Of a stretch of DNA of 64,000 nt, positions 7,404 to 15,829 are shown piece by piece. Within the stretch, counting starts at the first letter, position 1. Each line of letters opens with the position of its first letter. Position numbers and translations under genes: made by a program. This DNA comes from Nocardioides sp. zg-1308 (GTDB taxonomy: Bacteria > Actinomycetota > Actinomycetes > Propionibacteriales > Nocardioidaceae). The stretch covers positions 124,001-188,000 of the forward strand of contig NZ_JABJQY010000002.1 of NCBI RefSeq assembly GCF_013155375.1. The letters are read 5' to 3'. The notes beneath the pieces are model-generated. The model ran no database searches, was not told the origin of the DNA, and saw only the letters and a program-made list of their open reading frames with translations.

Positions 7404-8903
7404 TCAGTCGTCGTCGCCGCTGAAGACGACCTCTCGCTTGCGTCGTACGGACGGAAGCAGCGAGATCGCCACGATGATCACCGTGAGTGCCAGCAGCGCC
7501 GCCGAGATGGGGCGGGTGATGAACACCGTGGGGTCGCCTCGGGAGATGATCATCGCCCGGCGGAGGTTCTCCTCGAGGAGTGGTCCGAGCACGAAGCCCA
7601 GCAGTAGCGGAGCGGCCTCGCAGCCCCAGCGGATGAGGAAGTAGCCGAGCAGCCCGGCCGCTGCGACGGCGAAGACGTCCCAGGGGTTGAGGCCGAGGGA
7701 GTAGCAGCCGATGGACGCGAAGGCGACGATGGCCGGGAAGAGCACACTGTAGGGCACGCTCAGCATCCGCACCCACAGCCCTATCAGCGGCAGGTTGAGC
7801 ATCACCAGCAGGACGTTGCCGATCCAGAACGACGCGATCAGGCCCCAGAAAAGCTCGGGCTCGTCGTTGATGACGTTCGGTCCTGGCGTGATGCCTTGGA
7901 TGATGAAGGCACCCACCAGCAGCGCCATCACGGGGTGGGCCGGCAGGCCCAGGGTGAGCAGCGGGATGAAGGACGTCTGCGCGGCCGCGTTGTTGGCCGA
8001 CTCCGGTGCCGCCACACCTGCGATGGCGCCCTTGCCGAACTCCTCGGGAGTCTTGGAGATCCGCTTCTCGAGCGAGTACGACGTGAAGCTGGCCAGGACG
8101 TGTCCGCCACCGGGCAGCACGCCCAACATCGAACCGAGCGTGGTGCCACGCAGGACAGGCATCCGGATGCGCCGGAAGTCCTCGCGGGTGAGCCAGAGGC
8201 CCTGCACCTTCTTCGTGACCAGGCTGGGATTGTGCTGCTGCTCGAGGTTGCGGATGATCTCGGCGATGCCGAACAGGCCGACCGCGAGTGACACGAAGTC
8301 CAGCCCCCCGTAGAGCTCGCGGACCCCGAAGGTGAAGCGCGGGACGCCGGTGAACTGGTCCTGGCCGATGGTGCCGAGCAGCAGGCCCAGCACGATCATG
8401 GCCAGCGCCTTGACGGCCGACCCGCTGGCCAGGGCGATCGAGGCGAGCAGGCCGAGGACGACGATGCTGAAGTAGTCCGCTGGCCCGAACTCGAGGGCCG
8501 CACGCGCCAGGGGTGGCGCAAAGAGCGCGACCACCACGGTCGCCACGGTGCCGGCGAAGAACGAGCCGAGTGCAGCGGTGGCCAGAGCCGCACCGGCCCG
8601 CCCTTGTCTCGCCATCTGGTGGCCGTCGAGGGCTGTCACCACGGAGGACGACTCTCCTGGCAGGTTCAGCAGGATCGCTGTCGTGGAACCGCCGTACTGG
8701 GCGCCGTAGTAGATGCCGGCCAGCATGATGAGCGAGGCGACCGGGTCGAAGGAGAAGGTGATCGGCAGCAGCAGCGCGACCGTGGCGGTCGGCCCGATGC
8801 CGGGAAGCACGCCGACGGCGGTGCCGAGCGTGACGCCGAGCAGGCAGATCAGGATGTTGGAGGGCTGGAGGGCGACCTCGAACCCCAGGAGGATGCCGTC
8901 CAT
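7404..8903 (-). CDS. tctA: Tripartite tricarboxylate transporter large membrane subunit
   Basis: The 499-residue, very hydrophobic protein has about eleven to twelve membrane helices and the TctA signatures: GVLPGIGPTATVALLLP near residue 30 and YYGAQYGGSTTAILLNLPGE near 65. It forms the secondary-transport channel of a TTT system, driven by the ion gradient and fed by the TctC binding protein. It starts 1 nt after the tctB stop. With tarD downstream, the likely substrate is D-tartrate or a related dicarboxylate; that is inference from context. Confidence 0.92.
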   Translation of the reverse strand: MDGILLGFEVALQPSNILICLLGVTLGTAVGVLPGIGPTATVALLLPITFSFDPVASLIMLAGIYYGAQYGGSTTAILLNLPGESSSVVTALDGHQMARQGRAGAALATAALGSFFAGTVATVVVALFAPPLARAALEFGPADYFSIVVLGLLASIALASGSAVKALAMIVLGLLLGTIGQDQFTGVPRFTFGVRELYGGLDFVSLAVGLFGIAEIIRNLEQQHNPSLVTKKVQGLWLTREDFRRIRMPVLRGTTLGSMLGVLPGGGHVLASFTSYSLEKRISKTPEEFGKGAIAGVAAPESANNAAAQTSFIPLLTLGLPAHPVMALLVGAFIIQGITPGPNVINDEPELFWGLIASFWIGNVLLVMLNLPLIGLWVRMLSVPYSVLFPAIVAFASIGCYSLGLNPWDVFAVAAAGLLGYFLIRWGCEAAPLLLGFVLGPLLEENLRRAMIISRGDPTVFITRPISAALLALTVIIVAISLLPSVRRKREVVFSGDDD

Positions 8904-8904
8904 G

Positions 8905-9429
8905 TCAGCCTCCCAGCCAGTCGCCGATGACGGGCAGCCGCAGCTGGAGGAGTGCCACGAAGACGATCAGGCACACCGCAGTGAGACCTACGGCGATGAT
9001 CGCGGCGCGGGACGGGCGGGTGCCGCGCCCGGCCAGGGCCGCGAGGAAGGTCGTGACGAGCAGGCTCGGGCCAAGCCCGAGACCGTCCACCGTGAACCCG
9101 AAGAACATCACTGCGGCAAGGAGCAGGCCCATGCGCCGCCAGGGGATGTCTCCGCGGTCGGCGTTGGCCACCGTCGGGTCGACGCCGCGGAACGACGCGA
9201 CCACGATCACCGCGCCCAGTACGGCCAGGGTGCCCCCGAGCGCGATGGGGACGTAGCCCGAGCCCATCCGCAGCGCGCTGCCGATGTCGTACTGCGACCC
9301 GCCGATGGCGAAGGCGAGGCCGAGGACGACGAATGTGCCGCCCGCCATCAGGTCCGGGAAGGACGGTCCGGAGCGCTTCTCACCTAGGGCCCCGGCGGAG
9401 TCGCCGGGCGCCGCAGGCACGGTGCTCAT
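8905..9429 (-). CDS. tctB: Tripartite tricarboxylate transporter small membrane subunit
   Basis: From the ATG at 9429 the product has 174 residues and four predicted membrane helices (LMAGGTFVVLGLAFAIGG, YVPIALGGTLAVLGAVIVVA, MGLLLAAVMFFGFTV and a C-terminal pair around AAIIAVGLTAVCLIVFVALL), the usual TctB layout. Its start overlaps the tctC stop by ATGA and its stop is 1 nt from tctA, so the three are tightly coupled. The frame extends upstream to 9468, but that segment is a shadow of tctC. Confidence 0.88.
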   Translation of the reverse strand: MSTVPAAPGDSAGALGEKRSGPSFPDLMAGGTFVVLGLAFAIGGSQYDIGSALRMGSGYVPIALGGTLAVLGAVIVVASFRGVDPTVANADRGDIPWRRMGLLLAAVMFFGFTVDGLGLGPSLLVTTFLAALAGRGTRPSRAAIIAVGLTAVCLIVFVALLQLRLPVIGDWLGG

Positions 9430-10418
9430 TCGCCCGTGACCCCGGAGGCCTCGATGATCGGGGTCCACACGTCAATCTGCTCCTCGAGCTTGGCCGTGTG
9501 CGCCTCCGGCGTCACTTGGTCCTCGGCCACCGGCGCCGTGCCCAGGTCCGCGAAGCTGTCGATGACCTTCTTGTCAGCCAGCGCGACCTTCAGGGCGGCG
9601 GTGAGCTTCTCGACGACCTCGTCGGGGGTGTCAGAGGGGACGTAGAGCCCGTGGAAGGAAGCGACCTCGACGCCATCGAGACCGGCCTCGGCGGTGGTGG
9701 GCAGGTCGGGGAGGGCATCGATGCGCTCGGGGGTGGTCACGGCATAGCCCTTGATCTCACCGGACTGAATCTGTGCGACCGTGTTGACGCTCTGGTCGCA
9801 CATGAAGTCAACCTGACCGCCGATGAGGTCGGTCAAGGCCGGGCCGGTGCCGTCATAGGGCACCTCGGTGAGGTCGACCCCGATGGCCTCCTCGATGAGC
9901 AGTCCGCACAGCTGTGAGGCAGCACCGACGCCGGCGTTGGCGATGGTGACCGTGTCCGCGTTCTCCTCGACGTAGGCCAAGAGCTCCTCGAGCGTCTCGG
10001 CCTCGAAGTCAGGGCGGGCGACGATCGTCATCGGCAGCTCGGTGATCAGGCCCACCGTCTTGAAGTCCTCGAGCGGGCTGAAGTCCAGGTCGGGGTAGAG
10101 GGCCGGCGCCGTCGACATGCCGATGTGGTGGATGAGCACCTGGTAGCCGTCGCCGTCCTCGCCGGCGACCTGCCCCGCCGCCACGGTGCCGCCAGCGCCC
10201 TCGACGTTCTTCACGACGATCTGCTGGCCGAGCTCCTCGGCCATCGGCTCAGCGATCAGCCGGGTCACGGTGTCGGTCGGTCCGCCCGCGGAGAACGGCA
10301 CCACAAAGGTGATCTCCGACTCTGGATAAGCAGCGGGGTCGGCGTCGCCGCCACCGCAGGCTGACAGGGACAGAACGGCAACACTGGCCACGGAGATGAG
10401 GGGGACGCGCAGATACAT
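9426..10418 (-). CDS. tctC: TTT-family extracytoplasmic binding protein (lipoprotein)
   Basis: The 330-residue protein has a lipoprotein signal ending in LSLSACGGG, then a Bug/TctC-type solute-binding fold (ITFVVPFSAGGPTDTVTRL, IVVKNVEGAGGTVAAG, TIANAGVGA, VPYDGTGPALTDLIGGQVD). It captures a carboxylate outside the membrane and hands it to TctA/TctB. The ATG at 10418 has GGAG upstream (gaaggagcaacc). It is the first gene of tctCBA-tarD and divergent from the GntR gene, across a region with repeated CTTATAAG boxes. Confidence 0.92.
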   Translation of the reverse strand: MYLRVPLISVASVAVLSLSACGGGDADPAAYPESEITFVVPFSAGGPTDTVTRLIAEPMAEELGQQIVVKNVEGAGGTVAAGQVAGEDGDGYQVLIHHIGMSTAPALYPDLDFSPLEDFKTVGLITELPMTIVARPDFEAETLEELLAYVEENADTVTIANAGVGAASQLCGLLIEEAIGVDLTEVPYDGTGPALTDLIGGQVDFMCDQSVNTVAQIQSGEIKGYAVTTPERIDALPDLPTTAEAGLDGVEVASFHGLYVPSDTPDEVVEKLTAALKVALADKKVIDSFADLGTAPVAEDQVTPEAHTAKLEEQIDVWTPIIEASGVTGE

Positions 10419-10442
10419 GGTTGCTCCTTCGGCGGCTCGCAC

Positions 10443-10510
10443 CTTATAAGATGCATGTGAGTTCACACTAGATGTGACGGCAGCCACAACGCAACCCTGA
10501 CTTATAAGAA
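10443..10510. promoter_or_regulatory. Divergent operator region with repeated CTTATAAG
   Basis: The palindrome CTTATAAG occurs at 10443-10450 and 10501-10508, each followed a few bases later by CATGTG. Between them is TGTGA-GT-TCACA (10456-10467). The region separates tctC from the gntR gene and is the natural place for GntR-type repression of both units. The second copy abuts the GntR start. Confidence 0.6.
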
Positions 10511-10512
10511 AC

Positions 10513-11214
10513 ATGTGTCATGCTTCCTCCGTGACTACGTACACCTTCACGAGCAAGGCGGACGTCGCCTACGCGCAGATTCGCCAGCAGATCCTGGACG
10601 GTTCGCTGGAGGCAGGTTCGGCGCTTGCTCAGTACGAGCTTGCAGCGTCGATGGGGATCAGCATCACCCCGCTGCGTGAGGCCATCCGTCGCCTCAGCGG
10701 TGAAGGGCTCGTGCTGCTCGAAGGCCATCGCAACGCCCGTGTGGCGGTGATGGATTTCGTGGAGGCTCGCCAGCTGTTCGAGACCCGACAGGCGCTCGAA
10801 CCCGCAGCCATGGCACTGGCGGCCGCGCGCCGGACCGACGCAGACATCGCCCGCATGAACGCCGCCCTCGAGAACCTGCTCCCGGTCACGCGACAGTGGG
10901 GGGAGGTGGCATTAGCCGCGCACCGCGAGGTCCACCAGTCGCTCTACACCGCCTCTCACAACACAGTCATGATCCGGATGCTGAACGACCTGTGGGACAA
11001 GTCGGACCGCTACCGCCGAGCCGGTCTCGAGCTCCCTTCAGGGGGCGAACCCCGCACGCGCGACTTCGAAGAGCACCACCGCCTCGTGGCGCTGGTCACC
11101 GATCGTGACGCCGACGCCGCTCAAAGCCTGATGTGCTCGCATATCGCGAACAGCCTCACCGCTGCCGCTCTCGAGGCGAACGAAGCCTCGCCAGACGTGC
11201 CAGCCAACGCGTAG
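10513..11214 (+). CDS. GntR-family (FCD) transcriptional regulator
   Basis: The 233-residue protein has an N-terminal winged helix (about 14-80; ADVAYAQIRQQILDG, LAASMGISITPLREAIRRL) and an all-helical FCD ligand-binding domain (about 90-220) with the metal-site His residues typical of the family (AAHREVHQSL, SHN, MCSHI). Proteins of this group sense carboxylates or sugar acids. Being divergent from tctCBA-tarD, it likely responds to tartrate. The start is ATG 10513 or GTG 10531; neither has a good ribosome binding site, so the mRNA may be leaderless. Confidence 0.88.
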   Translation: MCHASSVTTYTFTSKADVAYAQIRQQILDGSLEAGSALAQYELAASMGISITPLREAIRRLSGEGLVLLEGHRNARVAVMDFVEARQLFETRQALEPAAMALAAARRTDADIARMNAALENLLPVTRQWGEVALAAHREVHQSLYTASHNTVMIRMLNDLWDKSDRYRRAGLELPSGGEPRTRDFEEHHRLVALVTDRDADAAQSLMCSHIANSLTAAALEANEASPDVPANA

Positions 11215-11629
11215 TACGCGAATGTCATGGGCGCGACCGGGCCACGATCCGCGTCAGGTGGAACCAGGCATCGCGGACGAGCTTGGCGATCCTCCGTGAA
11301 GGCCAGATCGGCATGCCCATGTACGCCGTCACCCCGAGACTCGGCTGGCTTTGCCGTAGATAAAAGCAAGTCGCTTCGGCCACGTCCGTCGACCCTGACG
11401 CGTCGGCCCGTGTCAGACCGCTCACCAAGTACCTCGCACCCCATGCATTCACGGACCATGGTTTCGGCGGACGAAACTCGGGCAAGGCCGGCTTCCGGCG
11501 CTGGTGACCACGCGGGCACTGTCACTCGAAGCGTCCGAGTCGTCCGATCCGCAGTCCAACCATGTGCTTCTCCCCCTCGTCGACAAGCGACGACGGCTAG
11601 CGCCGAGACACACCGGAGGAGAACCCGAC
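11215..11629. other. Non-coding or decayed stretch
   Basis: No gene can be supported in these 415 bases. A short plus-strand frame ending near 11509 reads TKYLAPHAFTDHGFGG and stops after FRRW. It looks protein-like but lacks a start and a recognisable family, so it may be the tail of a lost gene. Confidence 0.4.
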
Positions 11630-11923
11630 ATGAAAGACGACACCGACAGTTCAGCGCAACCGACGCTCTGGGGCGAAGTGCCTCAGCCTCGCGTGCCCGA
11701 CGCGCGCTTCCGAAGTGGTGTACGCCAACACCACGCGGCTGCTGAAGCCAGCGAATTGTGGACGATCGACGAGGTAGCCGACTACCTCGGCGTCCCGAAG
11801 CAGACCGTCTACTGCTGGCGAACGACCGGATACGGACCGGCTGGCTTCCGTGTCGGCAAGCACCTGCGCTGGCGCGCATCGACGGTGATCGCATGGACGG
11901 TGGAGCTCGAGCACCAGAAGTGA
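11630..11923 (+). CDS. Excisionase-like helix-turn-helix protein
   Basis: The 97-residue protein has a MerR/excisionase-type winged helix in its C-terminal half (LWTIDEVADYLGVPKQTVYC, then GPAGFRVGKHLRWRASTV). The ATG at 11630 has GGAGGAG eight nucleotides upstream. Within an integrative element such a protein is a likely recombination directionality factor or a regulator of integrase. Its stop overlaps the next start by GTGA, so the two are coupled. It lies about 2.8 kb from the integrase gene, which is farther than usual for xis. Confidence 0.75.
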   Translation: MKDDTDSSAQPTLWGEVPQPRVPDARFRSGVRQHHAAAEASELWTIDEVADYLGVPKQTVYCWRTTGYGPAGFRVGKHLRWRASTVIAWTVELEHQK

Positions 11924-12288
11924 CCACCAAGGACGAGGGCCAGCGTTCGTGCCCTCGCTGTGGCGAGCCGATCCTGCATGTTCGACCGCGCTCCCCCGGG
12001 CGACCGCGTCAGTGGTGCTCGGCGAAGTGTCGCCGAGCAGGATCCGAGGAGCGCCGAGCTGCGGCCGCCGGCGCGATCGCCACGCAGTACGTCCAGGCTG
12101 AAGTCTCGCTCGACGATCACGTACAAGCGGTCCTGGCGTCGCCGGCTGCATGCCGGCGAATCGTCCGAGACCTACGCGAGAGGTACGACTCCGGGACGCT
12201 CAGTGATGCACGGTGGAGCCCCGTGGCCGAAGAGCTCCAACGCACCCGTCCGCAGGCTCGACCCAACGTCCGGTGGGGTGCGCGTTAA
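11920..12288 (+). CDS. Small zinc-ribbon protein of unknown role
   Basis: From the GTG at 11920, which overlaps the upstream stop, the product has 122 residues. Residues 10-40 carry CPRCGEP and then WCSAKCRRAG, a Cys4 zinc-binding arrangement of the kind seen in DNA-binding or mobile-element proteins. The rest is Arg/Ala-rich and helical (RIVRDLRERYDSGTLSDARW). I do not recognise a named family. Coupling to the excisionase-like gene suggests a role in element maintenance. Confidence 0.6.
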   Translation: MTTKDEGQRSCPRCGEPILHVRPRSPGRPRQWCSAKCRRAGSEERRAAAAGAIATQYVQAEVSLDDHVQAVLASPAACRRIVRDLRERYDSGTLSDARWSPVAEELQRTRPQARPNVRWGAR

Positions 12289-12399
12289 CTACGCCGATAA
12301 GCGGCGTAATGACTCAGGCCAACGACTTGGTCAACCAAACGGTCTGGTCGGTGAGCGTTCGTACAGCGTGGTCACCTCGGTTGACCACAAAGTCTTGCG

Positions 12400-13083
12400 T
12401 CAGCCGCGATCACCGAAGAGTTCTACGAGATACAGCTCGTCGATCAGCGTCGGTTGGTGACTCCCATAGGGCGCGATACGGCGAAATCCGTCTCGCACGG
12501 CGTGCCCGAACCACACGACAACCGCTACGAGCAGGAGTTGCACGACGACGCGTACAACCGTCGAGTGGGAGTGCGAAGATTCAAAGTTCCAGACGCATGC
12601 GGAGGCGACGACCGCGGACGTAGTCAACAAACCGATGTAGAGCGCCGCAACTGCGCGGCGCCCAATCTGCGTGATCGAGTCGCCCTCTCCGTTTGGTCCC
12701 CGCGACACGACCGTGTCGTACACCGGTGTGGTGGGGGCGCCAGGTCCGCCTGAGGCGTAGGCGCTGAACTCGATGTCTCGCACGAAGCTCGCCGCTCGAC
12801 GCATGCGTCCGACCTCCCCGATCCACGCACTGAATGATCCGGCCACGAGACCGGGCAACACCAGCGCGAAGAGCAACAGAAATGCCATGCCAGAGGTCCC
12901 CTCAGTGACCGCGCCTGCGCCGTCATTCGCAATGACCGCGCCCGCGCCGATGAGCACCCCGGCAGAGGCGTTGCTCCACGAAACAATCGAATGCTGAATC
13001 TGCCTCGCGTGAAGTACGACCTCTCGAGCCGACTGGTACTGCGCGAGGAACAGGGCGTTTCGCAACTCTTTGTCGGGCTCCAC
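12400..13083 (-). CDS. Membrane protein of unknown function
   Basis: The 227-residue protein starts with GTG at 13083 and has four predicted membrane helices (about 37-57, 66-88, 143-165 and 172-192), with a polar cytoplasmic or extracellular loop of some 50 residues in the middle. The N-terminal 35 residues are amphipathic and charged (LRNALFLAQYQSAREVVLHA). No family is recognised. Its base composition is less GC-rich than the chromosomal genes around the element, consistent with acquired DNA. Orphan membrane proteins in islands sometimes have defence or exclusion roles, but nothing here shows that. Confidence 0.6.
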   Translation of the reverse strand: MEPDKELRNALFLAQYQSAREVVLHARQIQHSIVSWSNASAGVLIGAGAVIANDGAGAVTEGTSGMAFLLLFALVLPGLVAGSFSAWIGEVGRMRRAASFVRDIEFSAYASGGPGAPTTPVYDTVVSRGPNGEGDSITQIGRRAVAALYIGLLTTSAVVASACVWNFESSHSHSTVVRVVVQLLLVAVVVWFGHAVRDGFRRIAPYGSHQPTLIDELYLVELFGDRG

Positions 13084-13289
13084 TGCTCCGTTCTAGTCCC
13101 TAGGCTCGCTCGAGCGCAGGGTTGTCGGGCGTGTCCGAACGAGTTTCGACGCGGTTGACCGCATCTTGCAACTTCAGTGTCGGGCCAAGCCATCACCAGC
13201 GTGTCGCGTTGAGAGCCCGTAACGCGGTGATGTGACGCACTTTTTGAGGCTTCCGGGCGGTCAATCGCAGCGTGAGGCTCAAACGAGGT

Positions 13290-13706
13290 TCAGCTAAGCA
13301 GTTTGACCTCCACCAAGCCGTGCGCATTGATGACATAGATCCACGGTCCGTCCGGTCGCTCCTCGATAATGGCTTCCATCGTCGGCCAAGCCCGGACGAT
13401 CCGAGTGAGCCAGTCCCACGTCGGCAGATCGCCCTTGCCGCCAATCAGGAAGACACGAAGGCCTGCCTCCTTGATCGCCTGTAACTCTGCGGGCCGGGTG
13501 CGAATCTTCTTGTCGCGGCCGATAACCACCAGAGCCTTCTCTGCCACAATCGGGATCCACTCTGGGTCCGGGGTACCCAAAGGACATTCCGGGATCAACG
13601 GGTGTCCAGTGTGAATGGTGTCCTTGCGCGCGGCGGCGAGAGCCTTCCCTAGACCTAGTGAACTCTCGTCAACGAAGAACCTGAGTTGATTCTTGTCGGC
13701 GGTCAT
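13290..13706 (-). CDS. vapC: VapC45-like PIN-domain toxin
   Basis: The 138-residue protein fits the PIN-like family of Mycobacterium tuberculosis VapC45 (same length as I recall). It has an early acidic motif FFVDESSLGLG (Asp13, Glu14), VVIGRDKKIRTRPAE and FLIGGKGDLPTWDWL. PIN toxins are Mg2+-dependent RNases. The gene lies 13 nt after the DUF433-type antitoxin gene, the expected antitoxin-first order. Within the element it probably acts as an addiction module that stabilises the island. Confidence 0.78.
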   Translation of the reverse strand: MTADKNQLRFFVDESSLGLGKALAAARKDTIHTGHPLIPECPLGTPDPEWIPIVAEKALVVIGRDKKIRTRPAELQAIKEAGLRVFLIGGKGDLPTWDWLTRIVRAWPTMEAIIEERPDGPWIYVINAHGLVEVKLLS

Positions 13707-13719
13707 CGCGCGCGTAGTC

Positions 13720-14463
13720 TCAGGACGCGGCTCGAGTCAGGGACAACTCGTATCGAATCGCTGAGGTGACCTCTCCGGCTGTCAGCTCGTATAGCTCCGC
13801 GACCATCTCCGGCGTGTCCCCGGCGCGAACAAGTTCAGCGATCACGCTAGTCGGAACGTTGCGTCCGCGTATGACAGGGTCTCCGAACCCCCGAAGGGGA
13901 TCGATAACAACGCCGTCATTCCCGGACATTGGTCTCACGAGCTCAGGTACTTGAACCCCTTCGGCCACACTCGTCCACTCGAGCGAATCGCGGAAGGACT
14001 TGGCTCGGTCGCTCCAGCGAATCGGCGTTAAAGCACCGGGGATCATTTCATGCTTCGTCCTGAGGAGGACGATCGCCAACTCGCCTTCAAGATCCACTTC
14101 TTCCTGAACCTGGAGGACCAGGTCGCGGCCGTCCGTGCCCAGCCACATGCGAGCGGAAGCAAGCGGGTAACGCGTTTCTAGCCGGTCCCGGAGAACCTCG
14201 ATCGCAGGACGCATGCGAAGGATTGGCACTCCGGTGGTTCGGTACTCGGCCAGCATGCGCGTCTCAACAAACTCTCCCCAGGTCGCAATCTCGTTTCCGG
14301 TAGAACTTTCTCGGATGACGGGCGGGTAATGCTTGCCGCGGCGCTCGTAACCATCGATCCAGCGCTCAGCGGTCCCAGGCTTCAGGCCAAGGATTGAGTC
14401 CACCTGGCCGAACCCGTAGGTCGGACGATCCAACAGACTCACGACGCTCATAGGCCGGATCAT
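13720..14463 (-). CDS. vapB: VapB45-like DUF433 antitoxin
   Basis: The 247-residue protein has an N-terminal HTH-like segment (YGFGQVDSILGLKPGTAERW) and a C-terminal DUF433 domain (about 180-240; FGDPVIRGRNVPTSVIAEL, TPEMVAELYELTAGEVTSAI). This is the architecture of the VapB45 antitoxin, which is much larger than ordinary VapB proteins. It should bind and neutralise the adjacent PIN toxin and repress the operon. Start is the ATG at 14463 or the one at 14451; neither has a clear ribosome binding site. Confidence 0.78.
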   Translation of the reverse strand: MIRPMSVVSLLDRPTYGFGQVDSILGLKPGTAERWIDGYERRGKHYPPVIRESSTGNEIATWGEFVETRMLAEYRTTGVPILRMRPAIEVLRDRLETRYPLASARMWLGTDGRDLVLQVQEEVDLEGELAIVLLRTKHEMIPGALTPIRWSDRAKSFRDSLEWTSVAEGVQVPELVRPMSGNDGVVIDPLRGFGDPVIRGRNVPTSVIAELVRAGDTPEMVAELYELTAGEVTSAIRYELSLTRAAS

Positions 14464-14662
14464 GCCAGTGCGAGCCGACAGATGCCGTTAGAGAACCTCC
14501 CGGCGCGCCACTAATTGGACTGGAACCGTGGAGACAGCGCGCTGAGTCTTGGTGGGTCGTTCGACTGACCACTAGCGACCCCAATCGTTGAGACACAACC
14601 GAGCATCGACCTCGACCTCTGCCGGCAGGCGGAGCTACCGTCGTGTGGTCGAGAGGGATGAC

Positions 14663-14704
14663 ATGACTTCCATCGCAGACTCCGCTGAGGTCACCGATGC
14701 CTGA
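14663..14704 (+). CDS. Possible 13-codon leader overlapping integrase start
   Basis: ATG at 14663, preceded by GAGAGGG, opens a 13-residue reading frame (MTSIADSAEVTDA) whose TGA lies just inside the integrase start, an 8-nt overlap. It could couple translation to the integrase gene, which itself lacks a good ribosome binding site. It could equally be chance. Confidence 0.3.
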   Translation: MTSIADSAEVTDA

Positions 14705-15812
14705 GGGGATCAGCCGTCGCGGCGACGCGTGGCGGGCGCGGTATCGAAACCCGGAGACAGGTCGCCAGCACGAGCGGTCGTTCGACCGACAGGTCGATGC
14801 GGTGCGGTGGCGGCGCCAGCAGCTCGACGCCCTAGATCGCGGACGGTGGGTCGACCCAGAGGCCGGCAAGGTTTCGTTCCTGGCGTACTACGAGGCGTGG
14901 AGCGCGGACCAGCTATGGACAGCCAACACTCGGCAAGCGATGTCGCTGGCCGCGAAGTCCACGACGTTTGCTGAGGTGGACCTGCGCCTGATCCGTCCGA
15001 GCCACGTCGAGGCGTGGGTGAAATCGATGACCGTCGCGACGGCGACGCGCAGGCGTCCGCTCGCTCCGGGCACGATCAAGACTCGGTTCGTGAACGTGCG
15101 CTCGGTGTTCCGGGCAGCCGTGCGCGACGGGATGATCGCTGTCGACCCGACCACGCAGGTCCGACTCCCCCGGCTGCGCCGGCGCGAGGCGGCGATGGAG
15201 ATCCCGACGCCGGAGGTGGTGCGCAGCATCCTCGAAGCCGCCGACCCGCGGTTCCGTGCGTTTGTGGGGCTGTGCGCGTTCGCAGGGCTCCGGCTCGGTG
15301 AGACCGCGGCGATGCAAGTCGGCGATGTCGACTTCCTCCGCCGTCAGGTGCACGTGCGCCGTCAGGTCCAGCGGCTCAACGGCTCGTTCGAGATCCGGCT
15401 CCCGAAGTACAACTCCGAGCGCACGGTCCACGTCCCTGACGCTTTGCTGCAGATGCTGTCCGAGCACGTCGCGCTGGGCCTCCCCCACAACTGGCTGTTC
15501 GCCGACGTCGAGGACATACCCCCTCACCAGAACACCGTCGGGCACCGGTGGCGCACCACTCTCAAGCGCGCGGGGGTCACCGACGTGCGGATGCACGACC
15601 TGCGCCACTTCTACGCCTCCGGACTCATCGCTTCCGGGTGCGACGTGGTGGCTGTCCAGCGTTCCTTGGGGCACGCGAAGCCCACCACGACGCTCACCAC
15701 TTACGCCCACCTGTGGCCGTCCGCAGAGGACCGCGTGAGGGACGCCGCAGCGAGCCTGTTCGAGGAAGTCGTTCGTTCTCATGAGGGCGCGGTGAGGGCA
15801 GACCGAGCCTGA
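14697..15812 (+). CDS. int: Tyrosine site-specific recombinase (integrase)
   Basis: The 371-residue protein has an N-terminal arm-binding domain (ISRRGDAWRARYRNPETG), a SAM-like core-binding domain (about 60-160) and a catalytic domain with the full set: Arg199 (AGLRLGE), Lys237, His300 and Arg303 (HDLRH), His326 (LGHAK) and Tyr336 (TYAHLW). It should therefore be active. It reads towards ychF and ends 39 nt before the right attachment-like repeat, the usual placement for an integrase next to its att site. Confidence 0.95.
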   Translation: MPEGISRRGDAWRARYRNPETGRQHERSFDRQVDAVRWRRQQLDALDRGRWVDPEAGKVSFLAYYEAWSADQLWTANTRQAMSLAAKSTTFAEVDLRLIRPSHVEAWVKSMTVATATRRRPLAPGTIKTRFVNVRSVFRAAVRDGMIAVDPTTQVRLPRLRRREAAMEIPTPEVVRSILEAADPRFRAFVGLCAFAGLRLGETAAMQVGDVDFLRRQVHVRRQVQRLNGSFEIRLPKYNSERTVHVPDALLQMLSEHVALGLPHNWLFADVEDIPPHQNTVGHRWRTTLKRAGVTDVRMHDLRHFYASGLIASGCDVVAVQRSLGHAKPTTTLTTYAHLWPSAEDRVRDAAASLFEEVVRSHEGAVRADRA

Positions 15813-15829
15813 CGGGACCTGAAATGCCG

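Noticed and set aside
11225..11485. 86-codon minus-strand frame in the gap after gntR
   Set aside because: It has no ribosome binding site and no family match, and its composition resembles neighbouring shadows. The opposite strand contains a more protein-like but startless fragment.
4806..15802. 12-bp match ggtgagggcaga at 4806 and 15791
   Set aside because: The second copy is inside the integrase coding end, and the order relative to the core repeats differs at the two ends. Probably chance.
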